Assembly (NCBI GenBank): GCA_004151065.3
Contig: NWUY0304017966.1
Location: forward strand, 1-64,000
From: Larix sibirica
Taxonomy: Eukaryota > Streptophyta > Pinopsida > Pinales > Pinaceae
Direction: 5' to 3'
Length of the DNA: 64,000 bases
The notes under the pieces are model-generated. The model had not been told where the DNA came from. It saw only the letters and a program-made list of their open reading frames with translations, and did not search any database. Of the stretch, positions 46,620-55,710 are shown piece after piece (position 1 is the first letter of the stretch; the number at the start of each line of letters is the position of its first letter). A program made the translations under genes and the position numbers.

Positions 46620-48060
46620 GACCATTACAAGTGCCGGATCGGATCGGATGATGTGGGAATTACCTTAAATGCTCTCAGTCAGCTACTTACCTTAAGATAA
46701 GATAAATGCACGTTCAATATCGCGGTTGAACACTTCGTTCCTCGACCCAGGGAAAAACGACGACCCGGAGGGACTTTACCAAAGGGAAAGGGGTTATTAT
46801 AGCTTAAATCGCTTCTCAGATGCTTTTCGCATTCAACTGAACCGACCTTTTAGCCCCCGGTGCCTCGAGCCCGGAATAAATCACTGAACAGGCAGGCCGA
46901 TCCGGCTTTACTACGTATAAACTCTTTTTATTGCATTTTTTACATTTGCGTTATTACATATATAATAAACCGGCTTTTACCTTTCCCAGGATTAGAATTG
47001 CCTTTCTTCATCCATGAACTTAAACCTTACCCTTTTTATTTGATCTTGCCTGCCTTTAGGCATGGAATACCGGGACGGACAGAAGAGCTGGGGGAATGGT
47101 GGAATGGATCGATGGCTTGGCTGGATTGGCATTATGGGAGGGACATCAGAATGCTGGGATGGCTTTTGTTTTTGGGGTTTTTAGTTGCCCACATCGGCCG
47201 TGCTTTAACTTTAGGCTTAGATACCTTGAACGAACTGCCTGCCGGGGATGCCTTGGGGATATACCTTTCTTGCTTGGGTTGCACATTGGAGCCTCTTTGG
47301 ATGGATGGGAGGGACAGCCTTCTTACTGCTCAGACGGATATTTAGTGCTTTTATCCCAGACAGAGCCAGCCAGGAATACCTGCTTGGGTACAGCACTACG
47401 AGATAATACCTTACCTCTTTATACCGGAATAATAGGCTAGGACGATTGAGCCACTTACATACCCTTTCTTTTTGCCAGGAAGGCCAGCAAGATCTAGACC
47501 AGTAGGGAACAGTCTTTTAACAACTTTACCTTTTTCATACTACCCACCTCCTAGACAGACATTCTCTCTGTAGCAGCCCTAGACCATGAGGGCTTTGGAC
47601 GGAATGCTACCAGACCAGGCAGGATCAGTACCAGATCAGATTTGATGTTGTGCCATAGGGGAGAGCGAATCGGGGATGGGAATGGGAATTGGAATCAGTT
47701 CATGAGAAGATGCCCCGGGTTGATAGGATGCATCAGAACCTTACCCTTAGATTTAGAATGCCGGAAACCTAGGTAGGAGGAGCTTTTTGTTAGTTTACAC
47801 CCTAGAAGCTAGTAATACCCAACGTAGGCATTCTTTACCTACGCCTGCACGAACTAGTAGATGAGATCTGCTGTAGCCCTAGAACTTGAATCACCTAGTT
47901 TTTGGTCAGGCAGGAATGTTGAGCCTTAGAAGCCACGGGAATTGGATTGGAATTGGGATTGGGATGGATTGTCATCAGCCCTTAGAGAACTAGAATCGTC
48001 ACGAACTGCCATATGCCTTAGAGTATAGGGGGGCCTACCCTATTTAGACCTTTACCCTAA
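46620..48060 (+). repeat. Long degenerate repeat family (about 1.3 kb), copy A
   Basis: Landmarks in order: ccggatcggatcggat / gggaattacc (46,632-46,663), tgctctcagtc (46,670), cctcgacccaggg (46,741), cttctcagatgcttttcgc (46,810), cccggaataaatcactgaac (46,870), gttattacatatataata (46,952), cagacagagccagccagga (47,357), ending in a cgggaattggattgg motif (47,938). The same landmarks in the same order occur at 60.9-62.2 kb and 62.6-63.0 kb. Confidence 0.7.
46860..47345 (+). CDS. Hypothetical ORF, 161 codons, inside repeat copy A
   Basis: The frame is open for 161 codons from a non-ATG start and contains several hydrophobic stretches (for example IYLSCLGC and LFLGFLVAHIGRALTL) plus Trp-rich segments (EWWNGSMAWLDWHYG). 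It lies entirely within the long repeat family, and the equivalent frame is not open in the 60.9-62.1 kb copy, so I think it is more likely chance than a gene. No family is recognised. Confidence 0.2.
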   Translation: MPRARNKSLNRQADPALLRINSFYCIFYICVITYIINRLLPFPGLELPFFIHELKPYPFYLILPAFRHGIPGRTEELGEWWNGSMAWLDWHYGRDIRMLGWLLFLGFLVAHIGRALTLGLDTLNELPAGDALGIYLSCLGCTLEPLWMDGRDSLLTAQTDI

Positions 48061-48190
48061 GAGCGTGGAGGAGGCCAGAAGTCATAGCCGAGAGCCGATC
48101 ATTGCCATAGATCATAGCCAGTAGTCAGAGCCAGTCATAGCAGGAGCCATACATAGACAGTCATAGCCATAGAGAATATGACTTAGATAT
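48060..48190 (+). repeat. CATAGCCAGTAGTCAGAGCC short repeat
   Basis: catagcc, agtcatagcc, cagtagtcagagcc and gtcatagcagg alternate with an approximate 10-14 bp step. This is the cleanest tract of the GCCAATAGTC family that also occurs at 3.1, 8.2, 9.5, 13.3 and 17.0 kb. Confidence 0.65.
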
Positions 48191-48194
48191 TGCT

Positions 48195-48500
48195 TTAGTT
48201 CCCAAGTTGACAACAGATGATAAAAGAGATGGCCCCGTTCAATCCATAACCGAAGGAGAGAGTCACTATCACCACATACTCAAAAGAGAAATACCCCATC
48301 AATGGCCAAGAGAGAAGGACCACACCCATACCCGAGGGGAGAAGTAGTCTCACATTAATGGCTGAGAGAGAAGGAGTTCACCTTACCCCGTTCACCCGAA
48401 AGAGAGTCACCATCATATTATACCCGAACACATACCCGAAATCAAAGTCCCTCTTCATACCCGAAATAAGGAGTTCACCCATCGATACACCGAACGATAT
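48195..48500 (+). repeat. GTTCACCCGAGAGAGTCACC family, copy 3
   Basis: Words gagagagtcac, ccatcaatggc, gagagaaggac, acccgagggg, gttcacccgaaagagagtcacc and cacatacccgaaa repeat over 300 bp. It sits directly upstream of the 538-codon ORF, whose first 20 codons still contain related gtgaacgg words. Confidence 0.6.
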
Positions 48501-48726
48501 TTATTATGTTTCCCATTGTTACCACCAGAAAAGATTGAGTAAAGTTCCCACCAGACGCGAAAAACAATTCTAATTGCCCCCAAGTTTTGTCACCGAATGA
48601 GGGAGTTTGTGAGGGTGTCCCCCATATGCCACGAGACAAAATAGTGAGTGATTGAGTTCTCCCACGTTTCCAACAGATAACGAGACAGAGCCCCCCGTAC
48701 AATAAAGCACCGAGGGGGATAGGTAG

Positions 48727-50343
48727 GTGATCAGTGAACGGCGATTATGTGCTGTTAGTTACTTCTTTGAATGGATTCTGTGGGTGAACGGCTTAAGTGA
48801 ATGGTTGGTGTCGTGGTGCAGCCAGCTTTATGAGCTCAAAGGGGAGCTTATAACGGAGGGAATCACAGAGGGTCTTTTATACGCGGGGTCCCTCGCCGGG
48901 AAACTGAAAATTAGTATTAGGGCAGCTCAAGCTCGGGCAAGCCGGGAAGGTTTTTCCATGATTATAAAGAAATCGCAATCGGCAGCCGCGAAAAATGAAT
49001 ATTCCGAGGGGTATGCCTCTCCCACTTCCCCGCTTTCCCCCGCAGTAATTTTGGATGGGTTGCCTTCACCATGCCCTCCTTCCACTTCTTCCCCTATCGA
49101 GAGGGAGGAATCCCCCACTGTCTGCACAGAAACCGATCCTTTCACAGGGGGTGCAATAAGGAACGAGGATGATGATAGGGGGCCCTCTTCGCCCAGTAGG
49201 GATCTCCCAGTTCTGACACATTTGTACCACCTGCTCAAGGCCAGGGGGTTTCCGGCTCCTTATAGATTTGATCAACTACCACTTTGCCAGAGATTGATCC
49301 TTCAGTGGTTAGGCGCTCTACTAGAGTGTCCTACTCCGGTTACCCCCCGCAAAAATTATTCTATTAGGGGGATTTCGGAGTCCGTTAGAAAGGATGCCGA
49401 GTCCTTTTTGCGCCTACTTTCCCAGTCCCTCCAGGTCTTGTTCCTCCCCACTGATCTGGAGGAATTTCAGCTGGAAAATAATGGGTTCAGTCTTTTAGTT
49501 TATTGTTGCTGCCAAGATCCAGATCAAAATATTTGGTACGATGCGGACTCCTTGCCTTTCATGGTAAGGCTCCAAGAAATATTGTCTTCTCCAACAATGG
49601 GGTGTAAGGGAGAATTGAACAAGGGGGCTTTAGCCCCTTTCATTCTTATTGGCGGGGATCCCATACCCCTACCCTGCTATTTATACAAAATACCGGAGCC
49701 TCGTTTTTGTTCTTATTTCAAAACTGAGGATACGTGGAAGATGGAGACCCCGTTAGAATGGGGAAAAGCCATAGCGCTCAATCCTGATCGCTTGGGAGCA
49801 ACATTGCTCCACTGGGTTTTGGAGGCACATCTAATCCGGCGAAAAGCCCAGGGAGAAGGGGAAGGAAGCCGATCGAGGCTAGCGCTGGATACTCTAAATA
49901 GTGGCTATCCTGCATGGGTTCAAACGCTGGCTACAAATGAGCACCACTTCTGTGATTTTCAATTAGTCGGAGGGCTCACTGCCGCCGCACGAAGCAACCC
50001 CTTTTCCTTTTGGTGGAGTCGACAAAACCGCTCCATCAATCGGGGACCAGCTAGGTCCAATTTGGATGAGCCCCATATGGAAAAACCACCCACCCCCGAT
50101 CCCGAGAAACGGGGCCAAAATGATAAGGTGAAAGAACTCTCGACGCCAGAAGCGTGGGAGCGAGACCTTATGACTCACCCCCCAAAAATAGTCCCCGAGC
50201 TCCGGAGATTAAAGCAAGGTCTGGTAGGGGAGTTTTGTTGGTACACCTACAGGGACCACGCTACTGATCGCTCTGTGAAAGGGAAATACTTTGTACCCGG
50301 CTTTCGCTCGCTGAAAAGTCGGGCAAAGAAGAAAGCGAAATAA
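48727..50343 (+). CDS. Large unrecognised ORF, 538 codons
   Basis: This is by far the longest frame in the window and is open from GTG 48,727 to TAA 50,341-50,343. The first in-frame ATG is at 48,958 (residue 78), which gives a 461-residue protein; upstream codons contain repeat-like gtgaacgg text, so the ATG is the safer start, unless an edited or alternative start is used. Residues about 80-155 are Ser/Pro/Glu-rich and look disordered (SPTSPLSPA, PSPCPPSTSSP). Residues about 155-425 look globular, with Trp/Cys/Phe-rich motifs (LLVYCCCQDPDQNIWYD, FCSYFKTEDTWKMETPLEWG). A charged segment (PEKRGQNDKVKEL) and a Lys/Arg-rich end (SLKSRAKKKAK) follow, suggesting nucleic-acid or membrane-surface contact. 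No signal peptide or clear membrane span. I do not recognise polymerase, nuclease, maturase or ribosomal motifs. Its neighbours are repeats only. Confidence 0.7.
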   Translation: MISERRLCAVSYFFEWILWVNGLSEWLVSWCSQLYELKGELITEGITEGLLYAGSLAGKLKISIRAAQARASREGFSMIIKKSQSAAAKNEYSEGYASPTSPLSPAVILDGLPSPCPPSTSSPIEREESPTVCTETDPFTGGAIRNEDDDRGPSSPSRDLPVLTHLYHLLKARGFPAPYRFDQLPLCQRLILQWLGALLECPTPVTPRKNYSIRGISESVRKDAESFLRLLSQSLQVLFLPTDLEEFQLENNGFSLLVYCCCQDPDQNIWYDADSLPFMVRLQEILSSPTMGCKGELNKGALAPFILIGGDPIPLPCYLYKIPEPRFCSYFKTEDTWKMETPLEWGKAIALNPDRLGATLLHWVLEAHLIRRKAQGEGEGSRSRLALDTLNSGYPAWVQTLATNEHHFCDFQLVGGLTAAARSNPFSFWWSRQNRSINRGPARSNLDEPHMEKPPTPDPEKRGQNDKVKELSTPEAWERDLMTHPPKIVPELRRLKQGLVGEFCWYTYRDHATDRSVKGKYFVPGFRSLKSRAKKKAK

Positions 50344-50345
50344 GG

Positions 50346-50618
50346 GTGGAATTTAAGGCTGGAAAAAAGTACAGACCTCAAACGGTAAACCTTTGTACAC
50401 TAGTGAATCCTAGCTGGATTTTTGGAGGCGTAGCGCACCTATCATTTTGTGGAGGAAAGATTCCTTTCTATTTGGGCTATTTTCGATTTGCTATGACTGC
50501 CCCCCCCTCTTATATCTCCACTGGCCTTGGTACCATTTGCATTACCCGTTCCAAGTATGTAACTATGCCCAATATGTCTTTATGTTGGTTTTTCTCGTCG
50601 ATGTATGATTGGACCTAA
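50346..50618 (+). CDS. Hypothetical ORF, 90 codons, directly after the 538-codon ORF
   Basis: It opens at a GTG two bases after the stop of the preceding ORF, in another frame, and runs to TAA 50,616-50,618. It has aromatic and hydrophobic segments (IPFYLGYFRFAMTAPP, MSLCWFFSSMYDW). It may be the 3' continuation of the larger ORF after a frameshift or simply trailing open sequence. No family recognised. Confidence 0.25.
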   Translation: MEFKAGKKYRPQTVNLCTLVNPSWIFGGVAHLSFCGGKIPFYLGYFRFAMTAPPSYISTGLGTICITRSKYVTMPNMSLCWFFSSMYDWT

Positions 50619-50803
50619 TGGCCGGTTGCTAATCGGATTGGCAGGTGTGGATCGGTATTGTGAGCCTCAAACCCACCTTAGGAGATGTACATTTCAAGTA
50701 GTGCCGTGTTCCATTTATAATTGAGCAAAAGTTCTTTTTCTTCTTAGAATGAGGAGACTTCTCCATTGGCACTTGACACACACTATAATGAGTAGGCTGA
50801 AAG

Positions 50804-50854
50804 GAGATCGGGGAGCAGGGGCTGCTTCAGTATATTACCGCCGGTTCGATCCCG
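50804..50854 (+). pseudogene. tRNA-like remnant (T-arm plus acceptor stem)
   Basis: gccggttcgatcccggc (about 50,839-50,855) is a textbook T-arm, and the next 7 nt (cgatctt) pair with gagatcg at about 50,804-50,810. Only about 30 nt lie between the 5' acceptor strand and the T-arm, too few for D- and anticodon arms, so it cannot be a complete tRNA. Identity unknown; chance is possible. Confidence 0.3.
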
Positions 50855-50894
50855 GCCGATCTTGGTAGTCGTCTAGGGCTTAGCTGGCTAGCTT

Positions 50895-51310
50895 ATATAC
50901 TTACGATGCTACTGCTTAATAAACTAGCTATGGATCCGTATCTTTTGCTGGGTAGTAACCTAGTGGGTTTGGGTCATCTACTGTTATTGGTGCTACTTAT
51001 GCTGGACCGACTGATGCCTTTGGTGCTGTGCTAACTTCTGGCTATGATGCTTCTATCTTAGCTACTGGTCCTACTAGCGGTGCTTCTTAAACGTGTGCTT
51101 CAACGGGATCTGGAATTGCGTCTGTACCTGCTGCTGTATGGCTCTGTATCTTAACTGCTTGTGGTGGATCTGCTACTGCTGGGTAAGGAACTGCTTAACC
51201 AATTACTGAATCAACTGCTTACTTAACAGAATATACTTAATCAACAAGATCAACAGCAACGGATGCTGGTGCTATTTCCACTGCTAGCTTTGTTATTGAA
51301 AGGATAAGCT
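50895..51310 (+). repeat. Triplet-phased GCT repeat family, copy 5 (largest)
   Basis: For about 400 bp one frame consists mostly of gct, act, ggt, tct, tat and gat codons (for example STVIGATYAGPTDAFGAVL and GYDASILATGPTSGAS) but is broken by many TAA/TAG/TGA triplets, themselves in phase. No open frame of 60 codons results. Phase is kept despite the absence of an ORF. Confidence 0.7.
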
Positions 51311-51354
51311 TGGTGTACAGCTCAGCTCCGCGAATAATTAAGAATTGTGTCAAG

Positions 51355-51870
51355 TTCCTGCCTGACCTGAGTCTACCTCACCAGAGTATGTCCTACCTGA
51401 GTATGCGCCTTAGGGTCTTTACTTACCTGAGTCTGCCCTAGGGGTACTGCCTCACCCGAATCTACCTTATCTGAGCCTGCCTTAAAAGGTCCAACCTTAC
51501 GATCCAGCTTGGTATAGAAATGATCACGAGGTGAGTCAACCCTTGATGCTAGAGGATGTTAGCAAAAGTATACATTGGTTCACTCAAATGAGGATTGATG
51601 AATGAGGATTGGTGTAAGTACCTGATCACTCAAAATCTGTGAAACGAATCAATCAATAAATAAAGCTTTTTTTAGTCCCCATCTGACGATGGTTAGCCCT
51701 CTGTAGTTAAACAGTTAAACCAGGCCCTGATGCATTAAAGTTATTCACCTCAAATGAAGGTTCCTTAAACCAAATCTGTTATTCCAGAAAATACATATGT
51801 TATTGCGGTCCCCACTTGAGCCTGCCTCGCCTAAGCCTGCCTCACCTGATAGCCCCAGCTTTTTGAAGCA
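51355..51870 (+). repeat. ACCTGAGTCTGCCTCACC 12-15 bp repeats
   Basis: cctgacctgagtctacctcacc, ctacctgagtatgc, ttacctgagtctgcc, cctcacccgaatctacc and ttatctgagcctgcc run from 51,360 to 51,485; a short cluster (cttgagcctgcctcgcctaa) is at about 51,812-51,850. The tract ends with ccttacgatccagcttggtatag, parallel to the end of the copy at 55,370-55,560. Confidence 0.65.
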
Positions 51871-51931
51871 ATAGAAAAAGAAGGAGCACTGGCTTTCAGA
51901 AGGATGCTCACATGAAAAGTGGTTATACGCA

Positions 51932-51980
51932 ATCAAGACCAACTATGGGTTCGTACGTCATCAAGACCAACTATGGGTAC
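51932..51980 (+). repeat. 28-bp near-perfect tandem duplication
   Basis: atcaagaccaactatgggt occurs at 51,932 and 51,960, each followed by (t/a)cg. The 90-codon ORF that starts here (51,919-52,191) is not recognised. Confidence 0.75.
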
Positions 51981-52009
51981 GAAAGAACTAAAGCGAAGAC
52001 TGAACAAAG

Positions 52010-52380
52010 AAGTTGAAGTGAATGTCGAAAACCGTTTCAATTGCCCTTCTAACGCGTTCTATCGCCACTTAATTCTATCGGCGACTCGTTGCCCTGTAAC
52101 TCATCCATCATACGATCTCATACGGCGACTCACGCTCTTGCTTTTAAAGAAAGAAAAGAGTTATAGAAACCATCCTCCCATGCTCCTATGAAGTGCCGAT
52201 CAAGAGAGTCCCGTATTAATTAACCTGGTCTTATAATGAGGGTTGGTTGCTTTTGCTTTTTCACTATTAAAATAAGTAGGTCGAGGTCAAGTTTGAGTAC
52301 AGCTCTGTTCTATTAAAGTTCAAGTCATAAGAGTTGAGTTGAAGGAGAATGTAACCAATCTTGAAAACTGTCTAAATGGA
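52010..52380 (+). repeat. 51-56 kb module copy 1 (CCGTTTCAATTGCCC... type)
   Basis: Landmarks aaaccgtttcaattgccctt, cgcgttctatcgccact, ggcgactcgt, catccatcat, cctatgaagtgccgatc and attaattaacctgg also occur, diverged, at 53,760-53,910. Partial copies are at 53,440-53,510 and 54,195-54,300. Confidence 0.6.
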
Positions 52381-52445
52381 AAGGCTTGCTTGACCAAAGG
52401 TATACTTGCTTGACCGAAGGGAGGGCAAGGGAGGGCAAGGTCATT
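52381..52445 (+). repeat. GCTTGCTTGACCAAAGGGAGGGC repeat, copy
   Basis: Two units separated by gtatac, followed by a duplicated gggagggcaa. It is the near-exact inverse of 37,375-37,437 and related to the perfect tandem at 55,644. Confidence 0.8.
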
Positions 52446-53430
52446 TTCACACATGTTTATTTCTACCTACCACATCTCTTCGAGTGCTATCTCCATCCCT
52501 TCTTAGCCCATAAGTTGAAGTAAAATAGAAAAGATATGGAAGTCATCATCCTCCATGGTATACCAATCATTGAATAATGAGAAATGGAAGCTCATACCAA
52601 TGAATCTTACTTTTGAATTAAACAGGTAGGAAAATGAAAAAGAATCAAGCAGGCAAGAAAATAATAAAGCAGGACCCTTACTTACCAGCTTTACCAGCGT
52701 GGTTGGGTGGGAATAGATAAATAAAGATAATTCTTACCTTGAATGTGAAAGGTTCTTGGCAAAAAAAATATATATATATAATGTTACTCTGGTCTCCACC
52801 TGATGAATCAGCTTTTGTGGGGCACACTATAAGAAATAAACTCACCTTGAAAGATGAAGGATGTTCACTTGCTTGAAAGAATGGTGGAAGATGTGCGTTT
52901 ACGTGAAGAGAGGTTTATTATTCTATTTATTAAAAACTTAACGTTCTAGCTTTGCGAATTGAAGGGAAAGCAAATCTCAATCAAAGGAAACTTACACGGA
53001 AGCAACTAAGTGAATTAGCTCTCTGAGATAAAAGCGGCTCTCTATAACCTGCTTCTTTCAAGTAATTCAATCAAGCTTAAAGTAAGTTGGCAGAAGCTGG
53101 GTGATGATAGAAGAGGTCGGGTGAAAAACGTATTGATTCAAGATCTGCCTCCGGAGAGGAAAACCCTGATCATGAACCAACCTACCTGCTCTATTATAAT
53201 TAAACCATATAGTGAAAGTGAAACCACCTACTCGTGATCACGAATACCCGATATACCCGATCACGAACAACTACCTGAACAAGGAACTGTTTATAAAAAC
53301 TTCTGTATCTCCCATAGGGGTATGCCCATTTATCTTAGCCTTTTTAGCACTATGTATAAGCTCAGAGCTAATTTGGAAGAAAGAATAATAAAGCGCGGGG
53401 CGGGAAAGAAGAAGAATAAAGAATAGTTAA
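52446..53430. other. AT-rich, no gene seen
   Basis: A poly-A/(at)n tract lies at 52,764-52,782. Short phrases such as cacgaatacccgatatacccgatcacgaac (53,238-53,268) are small repeats. No ORF of 60 codons. Confidence 0.5.
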
Positions 53431-54330
53431 TTAAAAAGTTACCGCTTCAATGACCTTTTTAAGCACGCTTCGATGCCACTCTCAGTCTCACTCAGTCTCA
53501 GAAGCGATGCCAACCTCGTAAACTTTATTTCGAGTGTGTTTTAATTAATATGATCCTCGGCCAGCAAGCTCTTCTTTTAAGTAATAAAGAAGAATGTCCT
53601 CGGCCAATAGGCTCTAATTTGAAATAAAGATAAAGATGAAGGTCGGAAACGATTTATCCCGAATTCCCCTAATAGGGTGCTGTAGTTAGGGGGGGCGGTA
53701 GTGAAATCCTTTCAGTCAAAGAGAAAGCTAAAGGTCGGGTTCGAGAAGCGCATCTTACAAATGGTGAAAACCATCTCAACAGCCCTTTCTATCACGTTAT
53801 CTCGCTACTTTCGTTCAACCTTCGACTCGTCCATCCTCCCTCCCATGAAGTTTCGATCCAGATAATCCAATATTAATGAACCCCATATCAATGAACCTGG
53901 CCTAAAGTTTGTTGCTCTATCACCGAGTAGGAGTAAGTAGTAAGAAGTAGATTGCGCCAACCAATTAATACAGAGTGGGTTCACCTTATTATTCCCTTCC
54001 TAGGCAATTTATCCCGACTTTCCCTCCTATGGAGAATGTGAGACCAGCTCCGCTCTTTTCAAGTAATTCATCAAGTAATTCATAAGGCATAAGGAAGGAT
54101 TTAATTGAAGGATAACATAACCAATCAAGTCATAAGCGTTGGGTTTACCAATAAAGTAATAAAGGTTGGGTTGAAGGAGAATGTAACCAATCTTTCAAAC
54201 CAACCATCTCAATGACCCTTTTAGTGCGTTTTAGCACCACTTTCAATTATACCTGCGACTCAGCCCCCCCTCCATCATCATATGCTCTTGCTCTGGCTTC
54301 TCAAATAATAAAAGAGATGTTATTTCAGTC
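53430..54330 (+). repeat. 51-56 kb module copies 2-4 and a 42-bp tandem
   Basis: ttcaatgaccttttt...cgatgccactctcag (53,446), atctcaacagccctttctatc...cgactcgtccatcc (53,773) and atctcaatgacccttttagtgcg...gcgactcag (54,207) are diverged copies of one module. tcctcggccagcaagctct at 53,554 and tcctcggccaataggctct at 53,597 form an approximate tandem of about 42 bp. Confidence 0.6.
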
Positions 54331-54890
54331 CCCATCTGTGGAGTCTACCTCACCAAAGCCTGTCTTACCTGAGTCTACCTCATCTGAGTCTGCCTAAATT
54401 GAGCCCACCTTATTATGTATCTTACAAGAGCTTACCCGACCAGATATCGCCCAACCTGGATCTCTTACCCTACACTTGGCTTCGAACTTATTCACGTGTT
54501 ATAGAGTGTGCTACTTGCTCTCGATACATGTTTCTTTCTTAGAAGCCAATCAATAAGAAAGTATTTCTATATCACGCCCTACTTCCTGACTCCGTCTGTT
54601 GTTCCGTCCTTCCTACTTGTGTGGGTTTCAAGCTTCCTCCTTTTAAGAATGCCTACTCTGGGGATGCGCTCTTCAGTCAATAAGAAAGTACGGCTTGTTA
54701 CGGTGGTTCTTACCCCAACCAATTTATCTGACCCGAAGCTATCTTATCACGAACCTGTATCATGAAGCTGTATCATGAAGATGCCTTATCACGCCTGACT
54801 TATCATGAATAACTCACCACACCAATAAGATATGCATATGTGGTAACCGTACTCATCTGAACATGGCTTATAGTGACTTGACTTACCGGT
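54330..54890 (+). repeat. CTGAGTCTACCTCACC repeats and ATCATGAAGC words
   Basis: 54,345-54,410 repeats gtctacctcacc / ctgagtctacctcatctgagtctgcc. 54,730-54,810 repeats ttatcacgaacctgtatcatgaagc. The ORFs here (61 and 85 codons) follow the repeats and are not called as genes. Confidence 0.5.
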
Positions 54891-54904
54891 TAGCTAGCTA
54901 GGAG

Positions 54905-55320
54905 GAACAGGTCCTTCCCATACGCTTATGAAGAAAGCAGATTAGGTACAGCAGTTGATCCTTACCCTCCTAACTTATGAAGGAACCTTAGCTTACGAAG
55001 GAGTGTAGGCAAAATGGGGTCTTTATGACCTGAAGCGGGGTAAACGCAATGGTAGGTCTCTTTCACTTAGCTTACAAAGAAAGGTAGGTGATGCAGTTGG
55101 GTACCTTTTTACACTTACAAAGGAGGGTAGGTGTGATTGTTCTCATTATTACCTTACGCTTATGAAAGAAGGTAGGCGAAATGATTCTTTATGACCTGAA
55201 GGGTAAGCGAAATTGGTCTGCTTATAAATAAAGGTACAATTGATCCTTGCCTTGCCTTACGCCTACAAAAAGGGGTAGGTATAATTGGTCCTTACCTTCT
55301 TACGCCGTTTGTGACTGCTC
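54905..55320 (+). repeat. Degenerate tandem, unit about 45-50 bp
   Basis: The core cttacgcttatgaaagaaggtaggcgaaat, in variants, is centred at about 54,985, 55,078, 55,122, 55,165 and 55,268, with (a/t)ttggtccttacc between. The longer phrase ctttatgacctgaag recurs at 55,021 and 55,187. Confidence 0.7.
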
Positions 55321-55364
55321 ACTCTTAACTTGAAGGAAAGGAAAGCAATTAGGTCAGTACCAGC

Positions 55365-55560
55365 CATCTGAATCTACCTTACCTGAGCCTACCACCTTAT
55401 CTGAGTCCGCCTCACCCGAGTCCGCTTCTTAGGAAGGATTCTGTCTCACCTGAACCTACCTTATCTTAGTATGTAAGCCTACCTAATCTGAGCCCGCCTT
55501 ACGGTCCAGCTTATTTTATAGGTTTATATCAAAACGATCCAGAGGCAAATCAATTAAGCA
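55365..55560 (+). repeat. ACCTGAGTCTGCCTCACC family, copy at 55.4 kb
   Basis: catctgaatctaccttacc, tgagcctacc, ttatctgagtccgcctcacc and cgagtccgc recur; the tract ends ccttacggtccagctt...aaaacgatccagagg, matching the end of the 51.36 kb tract (ccttacgatccagctt...gaaatgatcacgagg). Confidence 0.65.
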
Positions 55561-55643
55561 ATAAGTAAGCGATAGTTTTCCTCCCCTCGACTATGAAACT
55601 TGTTGGTGAAGATACACGTAATCAATCAAATTCTGTTCTGTTA

Positions 55644-55707
55644 GGAAAGGCTTGCTTGACCAAAGGGAGGGCAAGGAAAGGCTTGCTTGACCAAAGGGAG
55701 GGCAAGG
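55644..55707 (+). repeat. Perfect 31-bp tandem of GCTTGCTTGACCAAAGGGAGGGC family
   Basis: Two identical 31-bp units begin at 55,644 and 55,675. The unit reads ggaaaggcttgcttgaccaa then agggagggcaa. No substitutions, so recent. Confidence 0.9.
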
Positions 55708-55710
55708 ATT

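Noticed and set aside
46860-47345. 161-codon ORF as a firm gene.
   Set aside because: It lies inside a repeat family and the frame is not kept open in the other copies; kept only as a low-confidence entry.
52764-52782. Poly-A plus (at)n tract considered as a retroelement tail.
   Set aside because: No element sequence lies upstream on either strand.
54905-55320. Regularly spaced repeats considered as a CRISPR array.
   Set aside because: Units are diverged, spacing varies, spacers are themselves related, and there are no cas genes; the genome is organellar.
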